Made by a program: the position numbers and the translations under genes
Origin: Bisporella sp. PMI_857
Lineage: Eukaryota > Ascomycota > Leotiomycetes > Helotiales > Helotiaceae
Assembly (NCBI GenBank): GCA_021307315.1
Contig: JAJSPD010000024.1
Coordinates: forward strand, 248,001 to 312,000
Direction: 5' to 3'
Length of the DNA stretch: 64,000 nt
The notes under the pieces: generated by a model
The model's database searches: none
What the model was told of the DNA's origin: nothing
Seen by the model: only the letters and a program-made list of their open reading frames with translations
Shown here: positions 46,225-57,174 of the stretch, piece by piece
Position numbering within the stretch: position 1 is the stretch's first letter
How the letters are laid out: each line of letters opens with the position of its first letter

Positions 46225-48928
46225 AGGCCACTAATGATATCGCAACGGATACTCACCGATGGCAATAGAAGTTGTGCATTTCCTTGAAGGAAACACCGAA
46301 CAAAAGCGATGTATTATCTCTGTAGTCCATGTATAAATCTAGAGTGCGAATACTATGTTAGAATCCGATCATGAATTGGCGATCGTCCTTGATGTCTGTA
46401 ATATTCAGGCGCTGCTTGACTAAAATATAATACCCATAGCGCCGTGGGTAAAAGAAAAGCCACGGACAAATTCATTGAAGATGAAGGATGTTTTTAAAAT
46501 AAGAGGTGCAGTAACCAAGCCACGTCGAGAATTGCTCGGGATGATTGCCGGGTAGGATGACCTGCCACACCGAGTTACACAAAATGTCGCACGTGATTTC
46601 GCCGAGCATTATGACATTGCCCATCCGGAGGGACGAGAACGACAGCTCTACGTTTCGAAAGCAACAACGCATTGCTCACATCAAAGACAACGGACAACCA
46701 ACTGGTGCTCAAATGTAGTTTTGCCTTTCATCTTCCGGTGCTCGTGCCGGCATGGTGCAAGCGCGTGCGAGGTAAGTGCCCTGTCGAACCTCTTCTCCCA
46801 TATGGCTCGAAGCTGATCTGTTTTAGGGCGCTGATCATCATGGTTTATCTCGACGATATCTCGGACGTCTCGTGCGGGATTGGCTTTGAGCGTTTGGCCG
46901 CGAACCGGTGGTGCTCTACCACCTGTCGCTCAGGTGAGAGTTTACAAGACGCTGGTCGAGGAGACCGGATACAGACCGAAGCTATAGAACACTCGACTAT
47001 TTCGTAACATGTCGGATTCGTGAAGCACTTTTCTTTCCCAGATTTACATCTTCGAGGTAATCACCTTGCCATTCTAATTTTCGCTTGTAGTCAAGTCGTG
47101 CTCTTTCCTCGGTTCTTCATGGTGACACAAGAGCCTCTTGAATATAAGAATCGAGATCCTGAATCGCCTCCAACGGTGTAATGATGGCAGAAATGGTCTT
47201 GACTTCCGAATATAGCCATTTCGAGTTTGTTGCAGCATCCACCCCTTAAATAGTGTCCAGGTTCATCTTTCCTGGCTTTGTTTATTAAAAACATTTCACT
47301 TTTTGCATTGCATACCTCAAACCTCTTTGTGCATGGCTTACTGTATATTTGTAGAACGCTTTCATTATAAGTAGCGCAGAATAATTATAGTTAATCTATT
47401 CTCTCTATATTTCTGCTCTATGCATCTTGATGGCTCAGATTGTCACTGTAAATAGTTATATGCTGCTTTCATCAACCATCTCCACCACCTCTTACCCCCA
47501 TTGTATCAATTCATTCCCTCATCTGCCATGCATGTCTTGCAGACCGCGGTGATATGCATCGGCCAAGCCAACCTATCTCTCTCGGGCCGTAGCCGTCAAC
47601 GGCATCCAGCTTTCTACCCAAGTGTTACATCCGCATTATCCGCCGCATAAATGGTATTGTACTTCACATAATGCACCTAAAGCTGGATGCGGATAATCCA
47701 CCACGGCCCGCAAAAAGGTCCTGCAACACCAACCTATAACCATCCTCCCACTTTCTATGCGGCTGTCTCGTCGCTTGATATGTACCTCGAAAGCCCTCCG
47801 CATCCCAGAAAAGAGGCAGCTGCTGCTAAAATGCCAGCGATTCGAACGTAAACCCACGCCGTATGGTGCAGTCCCAATCTCATTCTAGCTCCGAGGACAC
47901 CATCCCTCCAGCCCGACCTTCGAATAAACGAATATAGCAGTACCGCGTCTCCCGTACAGACGTGTCCTCGATCCCAAAGTCAGATAATGTAGCTCCCCTG
48001 CCCGCACCTATAGACGACGCCATCCTCAGCTAAGTTTCCCAGTTTTGCGCCATGGAAAAAAAGCTCAGCCGCACCCAAGTTTTTTTTTCAGAATGAGCAT
48101 AACGAATACTTTCGTCCCTGAGCTACGTGGATACCCTTCCTTCGACCGCCTTTCCTCCCCTCCTCTCCCCTCCCCTCTCGTATACGCATCTCACCAAGCG
48201 TACGCGCATCACCTCCATCTTTCTCCCCACAATGCGCAGGTCGATGCGTGAGGAGCGGATCCACACCTCTGCCGTACGCTTCCAAAACCTCCGCAGCGAA
48301 AACCCAACACGTCATACAGATAACATATGCCAGATTTCCTGGCCAAATAGGAGAATATGCAATCAGGACGCGAGAGCTTGTGCCGTATCTCGGGCATGTC
48401 TTGGCTTCATCCGGTCCTCCTCTCGCTGCGGAGGAGGCACCGGCATGTCTCACTTCTCATGTGGCTAGCTGAGACGCCATGCCATCGATAGCCCAGGCTC
48501 GCTGTATTGGCGGGCCTTAAACTTGTGATCGATCGAGTACGACATAGTTGGGTTGGAAATTGCTCTGGTTAGTGCTTTGTGCAGATCATGATCGAGCGAA
48601 CGAACGGGGAGACTTTCGGTCTCAGGCACCTCGCTAGTTCCGTGCGTGTTTGCTTTTTTTTCTTCTCGAAGATTGAATGTATGTTAATTTCTTGGCGTGT
48701 TTGAACGTTAACCTCATGTTTCTATTTTAATATAATCAAATTTAATAGCGGATGGAAATTATCAGGTACGAAGGCCACTTCCAACTTGTTGAAATATTAG
48801 AAGTGTCCATACACCTTTTATGCAGCCGAACCATTTACAAGAGCATAATTGCATACAAGCCTGAATATCAAATATGTTGTTTTGGCGTAAGTATGCTACA
48901 TACTATACTATCTTTCATCCCTCCACAT
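46225..48928. other. Intergenic region of 2.7 kb
   Basis: Convergent 3' ends on both sides. Many short open frames, none with domain features. Pyrimidine-rich tract at about 48135-48185. I see no RNA gene. Confidence 0.5.
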
Positions 48929-50522
48929 CTACGAAAGCTTATCACCAATGTACACGAACGATAGAACAGCAATCAGCAGGCAAAGGCCAGCTACCACTGC
49001 ATTCATAGAACCATATCCAATCGTATCTCTTAAGGTTCCCGCTATCAAAGGCCCGATGGTTAAGCCTGCACAGTAGAACATCGAGCTGAAGGCATATAAC
49101 TGACCATACGGTCCCTGCTCGCCGAAGAGTCCCTTGTTCGCTTTATGGTACTTTTCAGCAACCTTGCTGGCTTCGACAATACCTGGAACGTTTATTATGG
49201 ACAATCCAATTGAATTAAGGCCCAAAATTATGCAGAACTTAATTATTTCCTTGTGTCCTGCCGAGTCCGCCTGTGGGATGCGGAGAAGATTCAGCGTAAC
49301 AACTAGAAATAGCATGCCGCAAACAGCGGCAGGTTTTGTTCCAAATCTGTCCACTGCTCTCCCTGCAAGAGGGCCGCAGATCAGATTCGGGAAAATGAGC
49401 GGGGCAAAGAGAACCCCAGCTTGTAGAGAATCGAAGCCATAAAGATCCTGAGCTTGAGTAGGAAGTGTTGCATCAAAGGTACCAAGTACTATTGCTTGCG
49501 TCAAGGTAAAGGACATCGCTACCAAAAGACGTGGATTCTTAAGACAATAAACCATGGGGAATGATCTGACCCAGCCTGGCTGATCTGTGGGTATGACCCA
49601 TTTCTGCAAGTCATCCTTATTTGCAAGAAGTGGTGATGCTTCGCCCGCGGCTTCGTCATTGCTGACTCCCTGTATATCCTCGGCGTCATTGCCGAGATCT
49701 TCATAAACGCCAGCAATTTTCTTCTCAACTATTGCAAGCCGCATAAGCAGGTCGATTGCTACCAAGGCGAATCCTAATCCGAATAGGGCAGTGTACCCCA
49801 ACTTCTTGTAGAGTAAACCTCCAACGAGAGGGGCAATCAGCTCTCCAACGCTTATGATGCTAAACATTGTACCGTTTATAGCGCCGAGGTTCTCGCTGCC
49901 CACCGTATCCATCACTAGGGCCATGCCAACCGTCCACACAACCGCTGCGCTCATTCCCTGCAGTAATCGTGCCAAGATCAGCACCGCGATGCTCTGACCA
50001 ACCCATAGTAGAACAGTTGCAAAGAACAGTGCCGCAAGGCCACCTAAGAATGGCCACCGGCGCGAAGGCAACTTATCTGATATGATGCCTGCTGGGAGAG
50101 AGAACAGGAGACTAGCTCCGGCATACGAAGCTAAGAAAATAGAAGTCCATCGTTGTATCTGAGAATGGGGGAGATGCAAACGATCCCGAAGAATGAATGG
50201 TGTCACAGGAACCAAGTAAGCGTATAGGAATAGATCCGTGAACAGCCCTGCCAAAAGAACGATTAGAATATCACGTCATACCCAACTTTGTGCAACATGG
50301 AGATGTCATACCAATGGTTACAGTCGCAATAATGAAAGGAGTGCTAGCCCGCCAGTGCAGTCCGTAGGGAGGGCGATGTTGTGGCGACATAATGGTAGAG
50401 GTTGTTGTATCCTGGCCTCGCAATTCTTCATCAAGCAAAGATGTTACTGCATGGCTCAATCGCGGAGTTGTGACTGCTGCAGGTACTACGTAAGCGTCCC
50501 AACTTTCCGCTTTATCGAGCAT
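48929..50522 (-). CDS. MFS transporter, DHA1-like, probable endomembrane type
   Basis: 509 residues from exons 50522-50312 and 50247-48929 (1530 nt; intron 64 bp). TM1 starts at FIIATVTIGLFTDLFLYAYL across the splice join. Further marks: LPAGIISDKLPSRRWPFLGG (motif A), ILARLLQGMSAAVVWTVGMA, the NGTMFSIISVGELIAPLVGG motif C-like helix, and in the second half FAPLIFPNLICGPLAGRAVD with RFGTKP. Twelve helices. The central loop is acidic and includes GEASPLLANK, an ExxxLL dileucine motif like those that send fungal transporters to vacuoles or endosomes. The start at 50522 gives a long polar N-tail; Met45 (MSPQHRPPYG, start codon at 50388-50390) is a possible alternative. Distantly like vesicular amine transporters; substrate unknown. 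Divergent from the next MFS gene. Confidence 0.85.
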
Positions 50523-51016
50523 AGGCTGCTTGAAGATTGTAGCTTTTAGAAACTCTCAAAAGTGGCGTAGAGTAGTTGGTATGAGTTGTTTAGCGCAGCA
50601 TTGGGACAACGTGGAAGGAGGCATTGGTTTGTGTTTCTGCTGCTGCTTCTTGCTACGCGGTGTTCAGAAGCGGGCGATTCCCAGGAAAAGTCTATTTGAT
50701 GTGTGGAAAGATCAAGGGTAAGTCCGGCGACCTTAGAAGACTCAAATGGTTGGGGGAGCAATACGATCACCGCTGCAGTGATGCCAGTGCCAGGCTTGAG
50801 AACGTGCAGCTGGCTGAGGCTGACAGGGTCCAGAACAATGAAATGTCCAGAATAGATGTTCCCGTAAACTTTACCACCACCACCAGAGTTGCCTTATCGC
50901 AATGCAATAAACATCTCGATAGCTCGACGGCTATCGCCTCTAATGCAGTGGGACAATCAAAGGGCGACGCTAGATGCAAGGCAGAGATGTGATTTTTACG
51001 TTGCGTTGCAGCCTGG

Positions 51017-51078
51017 TTGTCTGTCTGTCTATCTGTCTATCTGTTTGTCTGTATGTCTGTTCGTCTGCTCGTCTGTTG
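51017..51078. repeat. Imperfect (TCTG/TCTA) microsatellite
   Basis: About 15 tandem tetranucleotide units of TCTG with TCTA, TTTG, TATG and TTCG variants, directly visible. It lies 0.5 kb upstream of the leftward MFS gene and 0.86 kb upstream of the rightward one. Confidence 0.85.
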
Positions 51079-51232
51079 TGCAGCAAAGGGGTGAGGATGG
51101 TCGGTGGTTGGTGAATGATGAGTGGTGAGTGGGTGAGGATGGTAGTTCCGGTACAATAAGTGACGTTTTCTTGGGGGAGGGGAGGGTGTGGTTGGTGCGG
51201 AGGCAAGGTGGGATGGTGGATGGAATGAGATG

Positions 51233-51250
51233 GGATAGGATAGGATAGGA
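51233..51250. repeat. Short GGATA tandem repeat
   Basis: GGATAGGATAGGATAGGA, three and a half units, within a G-rich purine stretch (51090-51250). Confidence 0.7.
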
Positions 51251-51940
51251 CGGCGGATGGGGACTACAAAATATCCAGTAGACTAGTTTTAGATGCTAAG
51301 TTTGAATGACTACCAGATAGTGGTTCATGTTCGCCAAGACCCAGAAAATTGACCCCTGACATCTTGTCCATGCAAATGCCAACCCCCGCCCCTCTCTCTC
51401 TTACCACCCCCTTCTATATCTCATCCCAGTGCATTGTTGTTCTGGGGAAGCAAGTCTTCTCTTCCGGGCCCCGAATATCCCAAACTAACCCCCATTATTT
51501 AGCCTTATACAGTACTGTACCGTTCGGAGGCACATCCACCCCCTTTCTCCAATTTCTTCAGCAACCGCAATAATACCTCCACCAGAGAAGAAAGAAAGAA
51601 AAAAAAAAAACTTTAATTTATCCCTCGACCGCGCGAAATGCGCCTACAGCGCGAAAAATAAACTTCGGCTCCCTCAGCGCTAACCTATCCCATACCAGTC
51701 AAAAGGGCTGAACCCTATCTATCCAAAGTTCAGTGATTGTGGCCATACAGTACGGTGACAAGAGCAATGTCTCTCCTGGTATCAACCCTTATAGGCTCCC
51801 TCGCCCAACAGGTAGGCACGATAGGGTAACATCGTTATACTTGAACCATGGCTACGAAGTATCCTCCAGGATAAGTACTACTACAATCCTCTCTTTCTGC
51901 TCTCCTCTCCTCTCCTGTCCCATCTTTCCCACACCTGGGC

Positions 51941-53572
51941 ATGATGATTATCATCGACGAAAAACAGGAGGAAGTCGATATATCGGGTTTTCCTACCCAA
52001 GCCGGCATTGTTCCACGACCATTGTTCGGCAGCACGGACGAGGAATCCCAGACCATAGACTTGGAACGCAGTTATGTCACCGGCCATGCAGTGTCACCGG
52101 AAAATAGCGTTGAGGCGTTACAGGAGTGGAATAATCCTCCGAACAACAAGTGGAGGGTCGCCGCAACCTTTTATTCTTTCTTTGTTTTTGGCATGAATGA
52201 TGGAGCGTATGGTGTAAGCTTGATAATCTATCTCTATTGGTTTTCGTCATGACATGCTGATCTTCAATAGGCACTGGTCCCATATGTTTGAGCCGCTTTG
52301 ACCCCCACACCCTATCTCTATTCTCTAACTGTTCACCAGCTGGAAAAGTACTACAACATCAACTACACGGTCGTCTCGCTCGTCTTCCTCTCCCCGTTTG
52401 CAGGATACACGCTCGCCTCTCTGGTCAATAATGCTACTCATGTCAAATTTGGTCAGCGCGGAGTTGCTGTGGTTGCTCCTGGATGTCATCTGCTGAGCTA
52501 TATAGTCTTTGTGTTCCATCCGCCTTATCCTGTGCTCGTCATATTTTTTGCCATTGTCGGTTTTGGTAATGGACTCATAGACGGTGCCTGGTGCGCATGG
52601 CTCGGGAACATGAAGAAAGCCAACCAAGTGTCAGGGGTTTTGCAAGCATTCTATGCCTTGGGAGCAACAATATCACCACTAATTGCCACGGCCATGTTCA
52701 CCAAAGGCGGGTTACCCTGGTATTCATTCTACTACCTCATGGTGAGCCACTCCATTCTTGTTTAGCTATTTGTCTAAAACACGCCTAGGTTGCTTCCTCC
52801 TTCGTGGAATTGGTCACCTCAGCATCGGCGTTCTGGGCGCAAACTGGGCATGTGTATCTGCTGGAAAACCCACGAGACCCAAGTTCTGATACTGGAAGGG
52901 CTAGACAAGCCTTGAAGAACAAACTAACCTGGATACTCGCTCTTTTTGTTTTCGCTTACGTTGGAGCTGAAGGTATGCATACTTTTGCTTCTGTTTTTTC
53001 GAGCTTCGGTCTAACTTTACTCAGTGGCTCTTGGCGGCTGGATCGTAACTTTTATGATCAAAGAGCGCTCCGCATCTAGTTTCGACTCGGGCGTGTCTTC
53101 AACTGGCTTCTGGGCTGGCATGACCGTTGGGCGGCTCGGGCTCTCCTTTCTCACCGCACGATTGGGCGAGTTCCAATCCGTTATCCTTTACCTTTCGATT
53201 AGTGCTGGTCTCGAGTTAATATTTTGGCTCGTGCCTTCTTTTGTTGTCTCTGCAATCGCGGTAGCATTTCTAGGCGTGTTCTTAGGCCCCGTTTTCCCAA
53301 CTGCCATAGTCATGACGGCAAAACTCTTACCACGAGATTTGCATGTTGGAACTATCGGGTTTGCCACTGCTTTTGGTGGATCTGGAGGCGCCATACTCCC
53401 CTTTCTTGTGGGAGTTATCGCTCAAAATAGAGGTGTCAAGAACCTACAGCCAGTCATTCTAGCATTGCTAATTGTCATGGGAATGTTGTGGGTATGGCTT
53501 CCGGTCGTAGGGAGCAAAAAACGTAGCACTTCAACAGAAGATGTCACTCGAGACAACGATTCGACTCAGTAG
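51941..53572 (+). CDS. MFS transporter, fucose-permease-like (FHS/BSC6 group)
   Basis: 473 residues from five exons: 51941-52213, 52271-52285, 52340-52741, 52789-52972 and 53025-53572 (1422 nt). A cytosolic N-tail leads to NKWRVAATFYSFFVFGMNDG in TM1, then AYGALVPYLEKYYNINYT, which is conserved in the group and spans a 15-nt exon (ALVPY). Further marks are VSLVFLSPFAGYTLASL, FGNGLIDGAWCAWLGNM, GVLQAFYALGATISPLIA, TGFWAGMTVGRLGLSF and PVFPTAIVMTAKLLP. Twelve helices. Fungal relatives are poorly characterised (yeast Bsc6 group); sugar transport is possible but unproven. Without the 15-nt exon the loop motif and frame continuity to LEKYY would be lost by five residues. Exon 1 could also start at the second Met. 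Confidence 0.85.
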
Positions 53573-54308
53573 AAGTGTCTAAGCTACAAGTCGAGAAATA
53601 TGCAGCATGCCGCACAAGACGTATGACCATTCTGAATATCCGATGCAGGCAACATTACCATGCAACTGAAAAGATATATAGAGAGAAAAGGGGCAACCCA
53701 CTTGAGCAGGACTTGATGATAGAAACAGAGAATCCAATAATTGGCTGACAACCGGTTCTCTTGTGACCACTCGTGATGGCCTTTGTTGTTTAATTTTCAA
53801 AATACAGAATCAATAACCTGTTGTCCCTGGTCTAACTTGAAGACGGTTCTCTGCTTATTAAATGAAAAGAGCGAAGCAAAAGGAAAAGAATGTATCAAAG
53901 TGCATCACCATCAGAAAGCATTGAGAGTTGTAGAGCGGGTTTCTAGATGGGAAATAAAATACTAGCCCGCTTGGGCGGCCGAAGTTCAGCCTTGTGATGA
54001 ACTTCCCGGTCCACGATACTCTTTCTTCCCTCAACCTCTATGCGAATGAAAACATACTCCAGAATCGCGTTTCTTGCCCAAACATTGAACTAAAGATTTG
54101 AATATTGCTGTCTGTATCAGATACTTCTGTAGAGCCTCCCCCGACTAGTTTCGATCCTGCGTTGGCCACCACAAGGTACATTCAATAGTAAGGTTGCCGG
54201 TTCAGCCTTACGCACCACATCGCGAAGGTTGCGATCGCGACAAATGACCTGATCCATCACCAAACCCGAGAGTTACCCAAATTCATCCATTCTTTGCGAT
54301 CAGTGATT
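53573..54308. other. Intergenic
   Basis: 736 bp with the 3' flank of the MFS gene and the SGF73 promoter. No gene seen. Confidence 0.55.
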
Positions 54309-56235
54309 ATGGCAGGTACAGATCCCAGAACCAAACCCTTCTCCCAACAACATGCAGCCAGGGCTTTGCTGACGATCGCGTAGTGGGCAGCGATGATGAG
54401 TCCACAATAAAGGTCTCCACCAAGAAGGACAAGCAGCAGAAGTCCGGCACGATCAAACTAAAAAAGCCAGCTCCTAAGCATCGCGATCCTGGTAACTGGA
54501 AAGATGACAGTGTCGTGGACGGTTAGTCGTGAAATTTGCATTTCCACAACCCCACTACCATCCGCGACCGAGCCAAACTAAACATTTTGTGTACAGATGA
54601 TAAGAAGAAAGGGTCCAGTACACCGCTCAAGAATTCAGGGCCTGCATCTCCCGCATCTCTAGTGAATCAACTTGATGATCTGGCGAAGGAAACATTTCCA
54701 ACTGGCCGGCCGCTCGAGGATGCCCCCGAGTTATATAAGTGTAATAGTTGTAACAAGGCCATTCTGAAGTCGATTGCGAAGAAGCACGGCGAAGCATGCG
54801 CAAAGAGGCAGGAGGAGAAGAAACGAAAGAAGAAAGAGGCAAAGGATGCGCGAGAGCGAGCAAAGAGAGAAGAGCAGCAAAAGGACGCAGATGGTGATAC
54901 TAGAATGGAAAGTGGTGAGGATGATGATGACGCGAGCCCTGAAAAGAAAGCTGGAGGCTTGAAGAGCACTAAGAAGAGTGCAGGCAAGAAGGTAGAGGTC
55001 GAGAAGAGCAAGAAACGCAAGGCAGACGGTGATGCTGAAAAGGGACCAAAGGCAAAGAAGAAGAAAGAAGAGGTGAAGCCTAAGCAAGCCAAACCCAAAG
55101 GTGTGCCATCTATTTTTATTTATCTTGCATTTCCTATGGTCCTTAGATCCTGTGCAAAGAAGAGACGCGATGAAAAGGAGGAGTGATAAGACATCTCTCC
55201 TTTTGAATCCTATCGGCAGGCGAGCTCTCTACCATTGGCTAGCTTGAGTCTAGATGCATCAATATCATTCCATCATTAAGCTTTCTGTGCTGATATGATG
55301 GTATGATATGATGCTTTGTTGTCTAAGTTGTCTATCACGGACTGATGCGGTCCAAATGCAATCACGAATAGACAATAAGGCTCACCTCCTCTCGTTGCTC
55401 ACCGCCGACAGATTCATGGCAGGACCTAAACATATTCTCTAACATTTAGCATCTGGCTCCCTTGACAACACAAAATTTCTACATTTCTTCAACTAAATCC
55501 GTGGTCTATATCTTGATACCTTGTTACAACACGAAAGCTAATATGTCACAACCACTAGGCCCTGTCGATGTCGAACGACAATGCGGCGTTCTGATCAAGG
55601 AAGGTGTTCGCTGTGCTCGATCTTTGACCTGCAAATCCCACTCAATGGGTGCTAAACGTGCAGTTGGTGGTCGGTCACTGCCTTATGACATGCTGTTAGC
55701 AGCTTACCAGAAGAAGAATCAGGCTAAGCAACAGAGTACGTTTCCTTTTACCAATTGCTATCCTCCCCCTCAGCTCATTTTGCTCCGTGAATCATGCTGA
55801 CACATACAAATAGAGGCAGCTATTGATGCGAACGCCCCTCTTGAAGACGAAGATGCAGCTCTAGGCCCCGTCGACTCAGATGAAGAGCTCACGGCCGTCA
55901 TGCAGGGCCTCAGTAACTGGAACCCGCAACCCCTCGTCCCTCCCCTGGTTCAGATGCCTATTGAACGCGAGTATCAGAAGCGCCGCCTCTACGAGCAGCT
56001 TCACAATGCTACCAATGGCTTCACGATAAACATTTTCAAGGTGGAAGGCTATGGTGCGCAGAAGTTATGGCCTGGACATCCCGGCTACGTCGCTCCGGAT
56101 GGTGAGGATGGAGCAGAGGTTGTTGGAGATGGAGGAGTGGATTTGAGTTCGGGTATGCAAGGCGTTGTGAATCGGCGGGCTAGTAATTTTCAAATGAGCT
56201 TGCCTCCACGACGTCCTAGCGCTACGGGTCGTTAG
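54309..56235 (+). CDS. SGF73: SAGA deubiquitinase-module subunit Sgf73 (ataxin-7-like)
   Basis: 415 residues from exons 54309-54315, 54384-54521, 54597-55100, 55559-55735 and 55814-56235 (1248 nt). Sgf73 anchors the Ubp8 deubiquitinase module to SAGA in the nucleus. The N-terminal zinc finger is [20 protein letters not shown] followed by AC, as in the Sgf73 C2HC element that contacts Ubp8; then a long Lys/Glu-rich linker; then the SCA7 domain with [20 protein letters not shown] and [11 protein letters not shown], whose Cys/His bind zinc. Exon 1 has seven coding bases; the 68-bp first intron has a perfect CTGAC branch site and TAG acceptor. Intron 3 is 458 bp, several times longer than others; if retained, the frame runs on to a stop at 55186 and loses SCA7. 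An in-frame ATG at 55543 gives another possible start. Confidence 0.88.
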
Positions 56236-57174
56236 AGATGATATACAAGGAAATAGGTGTTTGGTTATATGGCGTTTCGAAGGAGGGACAGGTGCATGAC
56301 ATGGCGTTCTTTTTTCCGATGATATCCCGTATTTGCTATTGGACCTAGATATTCAAATGTCACAGCGTCACTCTTACCCATGCTGCGTTCCTCTCATATC
56401 TATCTATCTTCTCCCTACTTTCTTCTTTGAGAGATATATTACTCTAAAGCGGTTCACAATCAAACAGGAAACGGGCCACAGACCAATCCACCTACAATCC
56501 CGGATTCCCTCCCACCTCAACGCATCACATTTCTCCTTCAAGTCATAACACCGAGCGGTTTTGAAGGTACGTATTACCTCGTTGTCTCTTCACGCTGCCG
56601 CGGCCCGCGTCCTCTCCATACCCCGAAAGCGGGTTCCCCTCCCTGTATCTAACCGCTCTACTATCGCATGGCGGGGGGGGGAACGAGGAGGACAACAAAG
56701 ATGTGGTTGCTCATATGTGTTTCTTTGGGGTATGCAAAGGTGGTCAACTGCCCTGTGAATTGCGGCTTGGGCTACGCTTTATCCCTGGCAAATTTTTGAA
56801 CTTCGGGCGTTATGTTCTATATTATACAGGTATAAATGCGGCCGCGACCGACGCGTCCCTTATAGGTTGGGTACCCTCTTAGTGTTGCGCAACTACACTA
56901 CTCGGATTAATCCGAAGAACGAGCGATAATACCATCTCATATCTATATATTGCCTCTTTGTACTTGGTACATTCCGTTTATGATACGCAGGAAAGAAGAT
57001 GGCAGACTGGAAATACTAAGTCTAGTGATTAATTTTATTGCTATGCTTTTTTTCTATGCTAGGGTGAGTAGCTGGTATACACCTGATGAGCTACGCCAAT
57101 TCGTACAATATGATACACTTCAGTGGCGTTTTGCCCGTTCTCTTCTTATTTATAACAAACAGCTCGTTCCTTCT
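56236..57174. other. Intergenic between convergent chromatin genes
   Basis: 939 bp of 3' flanks of SGF73 and VPS72. A run of eight G at about 56671. No gene seen. Confidence 0.55.

Larger units (their letters stand above)
50523..51940. other. Shared intergenic region of two divergent MFS genes
   Basis: 1.4 kb. Contains a tetranucleotide microsatellite (51017-51078), a short GGATA repeat (51233-51250) and an A-rich run (51595-51612) before a CT-rich leader of the rightward gene (about 51890-51925). No gene is supported. Confidence 0.55.

Noticed and set aside
46672..47007. Plus-strand open frame of 111 codons
   Set aside because: Composition rich in Cys and Arg without motif; no intron or start support.
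54667..55098. Minus-strand Phe/Ser-rich open frames opposite SGF73
   Set aside because: Antisense of the Lys/Glu-rich linker, which automatically gives long Phe/Leu/Ser frames.
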